Origin: JACCUZ01 sp038246575
Lineage (GTDB): Bacteria > Actinomycetota > Actinomycetes > JACCUZ01
Assembly (NCBI GenBank): GCA_038246575.1
Contig: JBBRVU010000204.1
Location: 1-6,993 of the forward strand
Direction: 5' to 3'
DNA: 6,993 nucleotides
Shown: in pieces, positions 1-5,865 of the stretch
Position numbering within the stretch: position 1 is the stretch's first letter
Layout: the number at the start of each line of letters is the position of its first letter
Made by a program: the position numbers and the translations under genes
Notes under the pieces: model-generated
Databases searched by the model: none
What the model was told of the DNA's origin: nothing
The model's input: the letters and a program-made list of their open reading frames with translations, nothing else

Positions 1-268
1 CCGGCGACCGACCCCAGCCCTCGACGGTGCCCTCGTCGGCCGCCTTCTTCTCGTCGGCGGCGCCGAGGTCGACCCAGTCGCCCTGCGCCAGCAGCCAGGC
101 GTGCAGGTCCTCGACCGCCTGCAGGTGATAGCGCAGGGTGGTCGACCCGACCTGACAGACGAGCACGGGCGGGTCAGCCTGCTCGTCCCGGTACATCGTG
201 TACCCGGACTTGCCGGGGGCGGTCGTGAGCGCCCAGGGGTCGTCTTTGGTACCGCTGCCTGTGGCCAT
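1..268 (-). CDS. Small DUF protein, 3' end truncated by window (DUF6855-like)
   Basis: Open on the minus strand from ATG at 268 to the window edge, giving 89 residues with no stop. The product is soluble, with no signal peptide or membrane segment. It starts MATGSGTKDDPWALTTAPGK and continues with a YTMYRDE segment, a strand-like PPVLVCQVGSTTLRYHL stretch, a helix (AVEDLHAWLLAQGDWVDLG) and a charged ADEKKAADEGTVEGWGRSP region. From memory this resembles a short actinobacterial family of unknown function, probably catalogued as DUF6855; such proteins run to roughly 110-120 residues, so about a quarter should lie outside the window. No catalytic motif is recognisable and no function is proposed. 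The SulP gene ends 32 bp upstream on the same strand, so co-transcription is possible. The ribosome site is weak (GGCGGG directly before ATG). Confidence is good that this is a gene, moderate for the family name. Confidence 0.72.
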   Translation of the reverse strand, partial: MATGSGTKDDPWALTTAPGKSGYTMYRDEQADPPVLVCQVGSTTLRYHLQAVEDLHAWLLAQGDWVDLGAADEKKAADEGTVEGWGRSP

Positions 269-300
269 CCCGCCACTGTGTCGCTGGGGGTGAACCGCCG

Positions 301-1812
301 TCAATGGCTGGACAGCTGTCCGCTCAGCCGGCCGTGCATGCCCTCGCTGGCCTCGTTGAGACCGAGGATGCGCACGGTCTTGCCGCGGAGGGCGTACTTG
401 TGGGTGATCGCGTCGAGGGCCGCCACCGATGAGGCGTCCCAGACATGAGACATCGACAGGTCGATGACCACCTTGTCCGGATCGTGCGCGTAGTCGAACT
501 GGTGCACGAGGTCGTTGCTGGAGGCGAAGAACAGCTCACCGTGCACCGAGTAGATGACCTCGCTGCCGTCCGGGTCGGTGACCGAGGTCACCTCGACCAG
601 GTGCGCGACCCGCCGGGCGAACAGCGTCATGGCGGTCAACGTGCCGGCGATCACGCCGTACGCCAGGTTGTGCGTGGCCACCACCACGGCGACGGTGACG
701 AGCATGACCGAGGTCTCGCTCTTGGGCATCCGGCGCAACGTCGCCGGTGCGACGCTGTGCCAGTCGAAGGTCAGCCCGGCGACCACGATCATCACCGCGA
801 CCAGGGCGGCCATCGGGATGATCGCCACGACCGGTCCGAGGGCAACGACCAGGATCAGCAGGAAGACCCCGGCAAGGAACGTCGAGAGCCGGGTGCGCGC
901 GCCGGAGGTCTTCACGTTGATCATCGTCTGGCCGATCATCGCGCAGCCGCCCATGCCACCGAACAGTCCGGTGACGGTGTTCGCGATGCCCTGGCCCCAG
1001 GACTCGCGGGTCTTCGACGACGGCGTGTCGGTGATGTCGTCGACCAGCTTGGCCGTCATCAGCGACTCCATCAGACCGACGAGGGCAAGCGCGAAGGCGT
1101 ACGGGGCGATGAGCCGCAGCGTGGCCAGGTCGTAGGGGACGTCGGGCACACCGAATCGCGGCAGTGACTTGGGCAGCGCCCCCTCGTCGCCGACCGTCGG
1201 GACGGCGAGCGCGGTGGCTGTCGTGAGCACTGTGAGCACGATGATGGCGACCAGCGGCGCAGGCACCGCCTTGGTCAGCCGCGGCAGGCCGAGGATCAGC
1301 GCCAACGCGAGCAGCACCAGGGGGTAGACGACCCACGGCACGTCGACGAGGTGCGGGAGCTGGGCCAGGAAGATGAGGATGGCCAGCGCGTTGACGAAGC
1401 CGACCATGACGCTGCGCGGCACGAAGCGCATCAGCCGGGCGACGCCGAGCGCGCCGAGGGCGATCTGGATCAGCCCGCCGAGGATGACCGCGGCGACCAG
1501 GTAGTCCAGCCCGTACTCCTTGGCCAGCGGCGCGACCACGAGAGCGATCGCTCCGGTCGCCGCCGAGATCATCGCCGGGCGGCCACCGGTGAACGAGATG
1601 ACGACCGCCATCGTGAACGAGGCGAACAGGCCGACCCGCGGGTCGACGCCGGCGAGGATCGAGAACGAGATCGCTTCGGGGATCAGAGCGAGTGCGACGA
1701 CCAGCCCGGCGAGGACCTCGGTGCGCGCGACCCGGGGCGAGAGCCACTCGGGTCGTTGGGGGCGGGGGACGGACATCCGGACAGACGGGCGGCGTGCATG
1801 GCGGACCGGCAT
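301..1812 (-). CDS. SulP-family inorganic anion transporter with C-terminal STAS domain
   Basis: Membrane transporter of the SLC26/SulP family. Bacterial members carry sulfate, bicarbonate or dicarboxylates, and the substrate cannot be told from this sequence. In the 503-residue form, roughly residues 28-400 form the hydrophobic transport domain. It includes the TM1 signature ALIPEAISFSILAG (about 42-55), GGRPAMISAATGA (76-88), MVGFVNALAILIFLAQLPHL (136-155) and the GQGIANTVTGLFGGMGGCAMIGQTMINVKTSG block (273-304). The C-terminal 90 residues are a STAS domain (VIDLSMSHVWDASSVAALDAI), with a Ser at the position matching the phosphorylated Ser of SpoIIAA-type proteins (DASS, about 459-462). Length and domain order are normal. 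The start is uncertain: ATG at 1812 has AGGAG but only 3 nt away, GTG at 1836 has no ribosome site, and ATG at 1776 (MSVPRPQRPEW, 491 aa) matches the usual family N-terminus but lacks a ribosome site. The next gene downstream is the small DUF gene, after 32 bp. Confidence 0.93.
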   Translation of the reverse strand: MPVRHARRPSVRMSVPRPQRPEWLSPRVARTEVLAGLVVALALIPEAISFSILAGVDPRVGLFASFTMAVVISFTGGRPAMISAATGAIALVVAPLAKEYGLDYLVAAVILGGLIQIALGALGVARLMRFVPRSVMVGFVNALAILIFLAQLPHLVDVPWVVYPLVLLALALILGLPRLTKAVPAPLVAIIVLTVLTTATALAVPTVGDEGALPKSLPRFGVPDVPYDLATLRLIAPYAFALALVGLMESLMTAKLVDDITDTPSSKTRESWGQGIANTVTGLFGGMGGCAMIGQTMINVKTSGARTRLSTFLAGVFLLILVVALGPVVAIIPMAALVAVMIVVAGLTFDWHSVAPATLRRMPKSETSVMLVTVAVVVATHNLAYGVIAGTLTAMTLFARRVAHLVEVTSVTDPDGSEVIYSVHGELFFASSNDLVHQFDYAHDPDKVVIDLSMSHVWDASSVAALDAITHKYALRGKTVRILGLNEASEGMHGRLSGQLSSH

Positions 1813-1881
1813 GAGCTCCTGCAGTCGAAGGCCCACGCGGGCACGAAACGCACGCAGACAGGGATGAGTGCCGCTGAGGAT

Positions 1882-1937
1882 CAGTCAGAGGCGAACAGTG
1901 GGGCAGTCAGGGCGAACGTCGGGCCAGTCGAGCGGGC
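1882..1937. repeat. Three phased direct repeats upstream of the SulP gene
   Basis: On the plus strand CAGTCAGAGGCGAAC (1882-1896) is followed by CAGTCAGGGCGAAC (1904-1917), the same word with one base missing, and then by a degenerate third copy starting CAGTCGAGCGGG (1925 on). The starts are 22 and 21 bp apart, about two helical turns, so the copies would face the same side of the DNA. The array lies 70-125 bp upstream of the SulP start, in the only non-coding space before that gene. Such an arrangement is typical of an operator for a dimeric or oligomeric regulator. This is inference; the binding protein is unknown. The third copy overlaps the hairpin downstream of ogt. Confidence 0.45.
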
Positions 1938-1948
1938 CCCGCAACGTT
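1915..1948 (-). terminator. Imperfect GC hairpin downstream of ogt, possible terminator
   Basis: AACGT-C-GGGCC, a 9-base loop, then GGCCC-CGCA-ACGTT form a two-part stem (5 plus 5 bp) with an asymmetric internal loop. It lies 11 bp past the ogt stop codon on the minus strand, where the repair operon should end. There is no T-run after it, which is common for actinobacterial terminators but makes the call weak. Confidence 0.35.
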
Positions 1949-1959
1949 CTTCGGCACGA

Positions 1960-2454
1960 TCATAACGGCAGTTGAGGCGCGCCAGCGACGCGGCGCTCCA
2001 GGTCGAGCAGCAGCCGCTTGCGGTCCAACCCGCCGCCGTAGCCGGTCAGCGAGCCGTTCGCGCCGATGACGCGATGGCACGGGACGATCACCGAAATGGG
2101 GTTGCGCCCGTTGGCCAGCCCGACCGCACGCGAGGCCTTGGGGTTGCCGACCCGCCCGGCCAGCTGGCCGTAGTTGATGGTCTCGGCGTACGGGATCGCC
2201 CGGAGCGCGAGCCAGGTGGCCTGCTGGAAGTCGGTGCCTGCCGGGTCGAGGGGCAGCTCGAAGCCGGTGCGCTCGCCGGCGAAGTACTCGACGAGCTGGG
2301 CGACTGCCTGGTCGAGCACGGCGCACGGTGCCGCCGACCAGCTCGGGTCGGCCGTGCCGTCGAAGAGCAGCCGGGTCAGGGATGTGCCGTCGCTGGTCAG
2401 CAGCAGGGGCCCGACCGGGCTGTCGATCGTGGTGACGTAGGTCGTCGAGCTCAT
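1960..2454 (-). CDS. ogt: Methylated-DNA--protein-cysteine S-methyltransferase (O6-alkylguanine-DNA alkyltransferase)
   Basis: This 164-residue suicide enzyme removes the alkyl group from O6-alkylguanine (and O4-alkylthymine) in DNA and transfers it to its own cysteine. An N-terminal ribonuclease-H-like domain (about 1-75) precedes the DNA-binding/active-site domain (about 76-160). The active-site motif is intact: PCHRV at 125-129 with acceptor Cys126, the Asn hinge at N118 (GRNPISVIVPCHR), the likely arginine finger at R109 (ASRAVG), the GYGGG loop at 138-142 and the closing Glu at about 153 (LLLDLE). Length is normal for Ogt. The start ATG overlaps the stop of the Ada-AlkA gene as ATGA, so translation is probably coupled. 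A good ribosome site (AGAAGGAAG, 5 nt before the start) lies inside the upstream gene. The partner gene supplies the regulator and a base-excision enzyme, so the operon covers direct reversal plus excision of alkyl lesions. Call and start are both very secure. Confidence 0.97.
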   Translation of the reverse strand: MSSTTYVTTIDSPVGPLLLTSDGTSLTRLLFDGTADPSWSAAPCAVLDQAVAQLVEYFAGERTGFELPLDPAGTDFQQATWLALRAIPYAETINYGQLAGRVGNPKASRAVGLANGRNPISVIVPCHRVIGANGSLTGYGGGLDRKRLLLDLERRVAGAPQLPL

Positions 2455-3923
2455 GAGGACTTCCTTCTGTCGGTGGTCGGTCGCGTGGCGACGTCCCAGA
2501 GGTGCATGAGGGCGTAGGCCCGCCAGGGCCGCCAGGCCGCCGCGCGCTCGGCCGCGGACCGCGGGTCCCCGGCGGCCCCGAGCCGTTCGAGCCCGCGGCG
2601 TACGCCCAGATCGCCGGCGAGGAAGGCGTCCGGGTCACCGAGCACCCGCATCCGCAGGTAGTCGGCGGTCCAGGGCCCGATGCCGCGCATGGCCAGCAGC
2701 GCCGTCTCGGTGGCATCCCGGTCGGCGCCGGGGTCGAGGTCGAGGTCGCCGGCCGCGACAGCTGCGGCCACGCTGACCAGCGTCCGTGCCCGCGCGCGCG
2801 GCATCGGCAGCGTCGCGGGGTCGAGCGCCGCGAGTGCTTCGGCGGTGGGGAAGTGGTGGGTGAGGTCTCCGTCCGGGCGGGTCAGGGGCTTCCCGTACGC
2901 GCTGACCAGCCGTCCGGCGACGGTGCGCGCGCCGGCGACGGAGACCTGTTGACCGATGACGGCCTTGACGGCCATCTCGAGCCCGTCGACCGAGCCGGGG
3001 ACACGAATGCCTGGCCGGTCGGCGACGAGTGGAGCAAGGAGCGGGTCGAGGGCGAGGGTCTCGTCCACGGCGGCCGAGTCGGCGTCGAGGTCGAGCAGGC
3101 GGCGGCACCGCGCGACAGCGGGGACGACGTCGCGGGGGTCCTGCAGCCGCAGGGTGGCCAGCACGTGGTCGTCGCCGGCCTGGAGGTCGACGGTGGCCTC
3201 GCCGTGCGGGAGGCTCAGCGTGCGGCGCAGCATCTCGTCGCCGTAGCTCTCGACCCCGGGGACAGCCTTGCTGGCCAGCAGGCCGAGCAGCCACCGGCCG
3301 TCGAACGGACGCCGGGTCGCGAGACGTAGCACCATCGTGCCGGGGACGGTGGCGCCGCGGCGGCGCTCGGCCGTGGCCCGCAGGGCGGTGGGGGTGGTCG
3401 CGAACACGGCGCCGACGGTGTCGTTGAACTGTCGGATGCTGGCGAACCCGGCGGCGAAGGCGACCTCGGCGAGCCGCAGGTCGGTCGTCTCGACAAGGAC
3501 CCGTGCCGTGTGTGCTCGCTGGCTACGGGCCAGTGCCTGCGCCCCGGCGCCGACCTCGGCGACCAAGAGCCGATGCAGCTGGCGCTCGCTGTAGCCGAGC
3601 CTGGCGGCCAGCCCGGCGACTCCGTCTCGGTCGACCGCACCGTCGCCGATGAGGCGCATCGCACGGGCCACGGTGTCGGACCGGACGTTCCACTCGGGCG
3701 AGCCCGGCGAGGCGTCGGGGCGGCAGCGGCGGCAGGCCCGGAAGCCGGCGAGCTGGGCGGCGGCCGAGGTGGGGTGAAACGTGGCGTTGCCACGCTTCGG
3801 GGTGGTGGCGGGGCAGCTGGGCCGGCAGTAGATGCCCGTCGTCGTCACCGCGGTGACGAACCACCCGTCGAAGCGGGAGTCGCGGCTGCTGACGGCGCGA
3901 TAGCAGGTCTCGTGGTCGAGCAT
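2451..3923 (-). CDS. alkA: Bifunctional AdaA activator / AlkA 3-methyladenine-DNA glycosylase fusion
   Basis: A 490-residue fusion protein. Residues 1-75 are an Ada-type zinc domain with four ligand cysteines, C33, C37, C64 and C67 (YCRPSC and ACRRC). C33 matches the E. coli Ada Cys38 that accepts methyl groups from DNA methyl-phosphotriesters. Residues 80-185 are an AraC-type double helix-turn-helix (VAGLAARLGYSERQLHRLL; LAEVAFAAGFASIRQFND). From about 195 the chain is AlkA: an N-terminal beta domain, then the HhH-GPD glycosylase domain (about 315-475) with the hairpin LLAMRGIGPWTADYLRMR (409-426) and GDLGVRR, where D438 aligns with the catalytic Asp238 of E. coli AlkA. The same fusion followed by ogt is M. 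tuberculosis Rv1317c-Rv1316c. A longer reading frame begins at 4076, but its extra 51 residues look non-coding; ATG 3923 starts the Ada domain (MLDHETCYRAVSSRDSRFDGWF). It has no convincing ribosome site, consistent with the leaderless promoter described separately. Confidence 0.96.
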   Translation of the reverse strand: MLDHETCYRAVSSRDSRFDGWFVTAVTTTGIYCRPSCPATTPKRGNATFHPTSAAAQLAGFRACRRCRPDASPGSPEWNVRSDTVARAMRLIGDGAVDRDGVAGLAARLGYSERQLHRLLVAEVGAGAQALARSQRAHTARVLVETTDLRLAEVAFAAGFASIRQFNDTVGAVFATTPTALRATAERRRGATVPGTMVLRLATRRPFDGRWLLGLLASKAVPGVESYGDEMLRRTLSLPHGEATVDLQAGDDHVLATLRLQDPRDVVPAVARCRRLLDLDADSAAVDETLALDPLLAPLVADRPGIRVPGSVDGLEMAVKAVIGQQVSVAGARTVAGRLVSAYGKPLTRPDGDLTHHFPTAEALAALDPATLPMPRARARTLVSVAAAVAAGDLDLDPGADRDATETALLAMRGIGPWTADYLRMRVLGDPDAFLAGDLGVRRGLERLGAAGDPRSAAERAAAWRPWRAYALMHLWDVATRPTTDRRKSS

Positions 3924-4171
3924 GCACCCACTCTGCCTGCTGACACCGACAGGTTCTAGCGGGCATCGGACATGGCGATCGACGAGCGGGTCCGCCACTG
4001 GTGCCCGCCGGTCGATCCCGGCCCTTGTGCTGGGCGCCGTCCGCCCGCCATGGTGAGGCTCAGCCACCGGTGGCACGTCGGCGAAGGCGTCGGCCGTCCA
4101 TGCGGAGGGTCGGGGTGATCGGCGGCGGCGAGGCCGGGGGCCCGTCTCTGCGGGACCGAACAGGGGGACGT
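3924..4171. promoter_or_regulatory. Divergent intergenic region between the repair operon and the permease
   Basis: This 248 bp separates the two divergent genes and must hold both promoters. Besides the damage-type promoter at its left end, it contains a perfect 12-bp palindrome GCCACCGGTGGC (4063-4074) and a near copy GCCACTGGTGCC (3994-4005; 10 of 12 identical), centres 69 bp apart. I see no good -35/-10 pair for the permease and no E. coli-like Ada box. A 22-codon open frame at 4050-4118 (MVRLSHRWHVGEGVGRPCGGSG) could be a leader peptide but has no ribosome site. The long reading frames through this DNA look like chance high-GC openings. Confidence 0.4.
3930..3952 (-). promoter_or_regulatory. 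Candidate RecA-independent DNA-damage (PafBC-class) promoter of the repair operon
   Basis: On the minus strand CTGTCGGTG (3952-3944) is followed by exactly 8 bases and then CAGAGT (3935-3930). The published mycobacterial RecA-NDp consensus is tTGTCRGTG-N8-TAnnnT. The upstream element matches 8 of 9 positions, the spacing is exact, and the -10 keeps the A and final T but has C for the first T. Six bases separate the -10 from the ATG of the Ada-AlkA gene, so the transcript would begin on or next to the start codon and be leaderless. That agrees with the missing ribosome site. No expression data are available here. Confidence 0.5.
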
Positions 4172-5758
4172 GTGGCGTCGAGCACGGAGCGGGCGTCGAG
4201 CACCGAGCGGAACTCCATCTTCCGGCGGCTGCCGGTCGAGCGGGCGCTGGCGCCGCGGGAGGTGGGTCGGCACCGGCTGCGGGTCGTCTTCCGTCGGGCG
4301 GACCTGATCGTGCTGGGTCTCGGGGTCACCATCGGGGCCGGCATCTTCTCCCTTGCAGGTCAGCAGGCAGCCTCGACCGCGGGCCCCGGCGTCCTGCTCG
4401 CGTTCGCCATCGCCGCGGGCGCCTGCCTGATGGCCGGGCTGTGCTACGCGGAGCTGTCGTCGGTGCTGCCGGTGGCGGGGAGCGCGTACACGTTCACGTA
4501 CGTGATCTTCGGCGAGGTCTGGGGCTGGATGATCGGCTGGGCCCTGCTGCTCGAGCTGTTGCTCGCGGTGGCGGTGGTGGCGCGGGTGTGGTCGCAGTAC
4601 GCCGTCGCCGCCCTGCAGGACTTCGGCATCGAGCTGCCGTCGAGCTGGGCGGACTTCGCGGGCTTCGACGCCCGCCGAGACGTCATCGCAGCCGTCCTGA
4701 TCCTCCTGCTTGTTCTCGTGGTCGTGTCCAGCACCCGGCTGTCGCTTGGCGTGCTGTGGGTCGTTGTGGTCGCCAAGATCGCTGTGATCCTTCTGGTCCT
4801 CGTGGTCGGGGCCCTGCACATCGACCCGGCGAACTTCACGCCGTTCCTTCCCGCTTCGCAACCGGCGGCGCCGGGCGCTGATCCGAGCGTGCTCCAGGAG
4901 CTGGCCGGTGAGACTCCGAACGTGTTCGGCGTCGTGGGCGTGTTCACCGCGGCGTCGGTGGTGTTCTTCGCCTTCCTCGGCTTCGACATCGTCGCGACGG
5001 CGGCGGAGGAGTCGACGAACCCCCAGCGCGACATTCCGCGCGGCATCCTCGGGACGCTGGTGCTGGCCACCGTGCTCTACCTCGGGGTCGCCGCTGTTCT
5101 CGTCGGGATGCGGCCCTACTCCGAGCTCGGCGGGCCGGCCCCGGTCTCGGAGGCGTTCCGCGCGGTCGGCGCCGACCTGTCCGCACGGCTGATCAATCTC
5201 GGGGCGTTGCTCGGGCTCACCACCGTGATCATCGTCGTGCTGATCGGGCAGAGCCGGGTGGTCTACGCCATGGCGCGTGACGGGCTCCTCCCGCCCGCCC
5301 TGGCCCACGTGAGCCGTCTCGGAACCCCGGCCCGCGCGACCCTCCTCGTGGGCTCCGCCGCCGTGGTCCTGGCCCTGACGGCGCCGGTGCTGCTGCTGGC
5401 CGAGATGGTCAACATCGGCACGCTGTTCGCCTTCCTTTTCGTGGCGATCGGTGTTCTCGTGCTGCGCCGGACCCGACCCGACCTCGAGCGGGGGTTCCGG
5501 GTCTCGTTCTCGCCGCTGATCCCCACGCTGGCGATCCTGGCGACGTCCTGGATGATGATCAACTTGCGGGTCGTCACCTGGGGCTACTTCTCCGTCTGGG
5601 TCGTCGCCGGTCTGGTGCTCTATCTGGGGTACGGCCGTCGCGCCAGCCAGCTCGGCCGGGAGCTGGCGGCCCGGTCTCGTCAACGAGGGGGAGCCCACCG
5701 CGCGCGCGGTGTGCCCGCCCAGCAGAGACGGGCCGCTCACAAGCACACGAGGCGGTGA
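4172..5758 (+). CDS. APC-superfamily amino acid permease (cationic amino acid transporter-like)
   Basis: A 528-residue inner-membrane permease, probably moving an amino acid by proton symport or exchange; the substrate is not determinable. TM1 carries the family signature LGLGVTIGAGIF (48-59). CYAELSSVLPVAGSAYTFTY (91-110), FFAFLGFDIVATAAEESTNPQRDIPRGI (265-292) and GQSRVVYAMARDGLLPPALAHVSRLGTPARAT (359-390) are hallmark blocks of the CAT/YfnA-YhdG group. Hydrophobic segments suggest 12 or more membrane spans. The C-tail from about 488 is basic and hydrophilic (QQRRAAHKHTRR). The start chosen is GTG 4172, preceded by AGGGGG; it leads into SIFRRLPVERAL, which matches the usual N-terminus of the family. 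An upstream extension to 4001 is possible but is arginine-rich without homology I recognise. Residues 2-13 are an exact doubled hexapeptide, ASSTERASSTER, encoded by a near-perfect tandem DNA repeat. No co-transcribed metabolic gene is visible that would suggest the substrate. Confidence 0.93.
   Translation: MASSTERASSTERNSIFRRLPVERALAPREVGRHRLRVVFRRADLIVLGLGVTIGAGIFSLAGQQAASTAGPGVLLAFAIAAGACLMAGLCYAELSSVLPVAGSAYTFTYVIFGEVWGWMIGWALLLELLLAVAVVARVWSQYAVAALQDFGIELPSSWADFAGFDARRDVIAAVLILLLVLVVVSSTRLSLGVLWVVVVAKIAVILLVLVVGALHIDPANFTPFLPASQPAAPGADPSVLQELAGETPNVFGVVGVFTAASVVFFAFLGFDIVATAAEESTNPQRDIPRGILGTLVLATVLYLGVAAVLVGMRPYSELGGPAPVSEAFRAVGADLSARLINLGALLGLTTVIIVVLIGQSRVVYAMARDGLLPPALAHVSRLGTPARATLLVGSAAVVLALTAPVLLLAEMVNIGTLFAFLFVAIGVLVLRRTRPDLERGFRVSFSPLIPTLAILATSWMMINLRVVTWGYFSVWVVAGLVLYLGYGRRASQLGRELAARSRQRGGAHRARGVPAQQRRAAHKHTRR
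4175..4210 (+). repeat. 18-bp tandem duplication at the permease N-terminus
   Basis: Two adjoining 18-bp units, GCGTCGAGCACGGAGCGG (4175-4192) and GCGTCGAGCACCGAGCGG (4193-4210), differ at one silent position. They begin right after the GTG start codon and encode ASSTER twice in frame. The near identity points to a recent slippage duplication, tolerated because the cytoplasmic N-terminus lies outside the conserved fold. Confidence 0.9.
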
Positions 5759-5785
5759 CGCTGGGCGATGGGTGGCTGGGCGACT

Positions 5786-5818
5786 GGTCGGCTGGTCGGC
5801 TGGGTTTTTGGTCGGCTG
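5786..5818 (+). repeat. GGTCGGCTG repeats in the permease/BtuF-like intergenic gap
   Basis: The 9-mer GGTCGGCTG occurs at 5786-5794, 5794-5802 and 5810-5818, i.e. on an 8-bp lattice with one position replaced by GGGTTTTT. The surrounding plus strand (5762-5819) is strongly G-rich and C-poor, with four GGG runs, so it could fold into G-rich structure, although the last loop is long. Its place just downstream of the permease stop, with a T5 run, might aid termination, but no proper stem precedes the T-run. Confidence 0.6.
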
Positions 5819-5824
5819 GCGACC

Positions 5825-5865
5825 TGACCGGCGGCTGCCCGTTCGGTCATGCGTAGCGTGGGCGC
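5825..5865 (+). promoter_or_regulatory. Candidate leaderless promoter with inverted repeat ahead of the BtuF-like gene
   Basis: TAGCGT (5854-5859) fits the TAnnnT -10 pattern and is followed by six bases (GGGCGC) and the GTG start at 5866, a spacing that would start transcription at the start codon. No ribosome site is present, which supports a leaderless mRNA. There is no good TTGACA-like -35. Instead a perfect inverted repeat TGACCG-N13-CGGTCA (5825-5849) ends 4 bp before the -10, a plausible operator. The -10-to-start layout resembles that of the Ada-AlkA gene (11 of 15 bases identical). Confidence 0.4.

Noticed and set aside
1907..1963. An 18-codon frame (MIVPKNVAGPARLARRSP) overlapping the ogt stop as ATGA
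   Set aside because: No recognisable similarity or ribosome site; it runs through the hairpin and repeat region and is most simply chance.
445..1965. Several plus-strand frames of 190-240 codons opposite the SulP gene
   Set aside because: Charged low-complexity translations typical of antisense shadows. The minus-strand frame encodes an unmistakable SulP-STAS protein.
3924..4076. N-terminal extension of the Ada-AlkA frame up to 4076
   Set aside because: The extra 51 residues are Arg/Pro-rich without family similarity. ATG 3923 lies where the Ada domain normally begins and has a matching promoter at leaderless spacing.
4001..4171. Permease start at 4001 or at ATG 4100
   Set aside because: No ribosome site precedes either. 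The added residues are arginine-rich and unlike APC N-termini, whereas GTG 4172 has AGGGGG and leads into the conserved SIFRRLPVE segment.
5696..5711. Perfect 16-bp palindrome CACCGCGCGCGCGGTG, considered as a terminator
   Set aside because: It lies inside the permease C-terminal coding region, is an alternating CG run expected at this GC content, and has no T-run.
3956..5746. A 596-codon open frame on the minus strand opposite the permease
   Set aside because: Its translation is low-complexity (Asp, Arg, His, Gln, Gly, Pro) with no fold-like pattern. It mirrors the third-position GC of the permease, which has clear family motifs.
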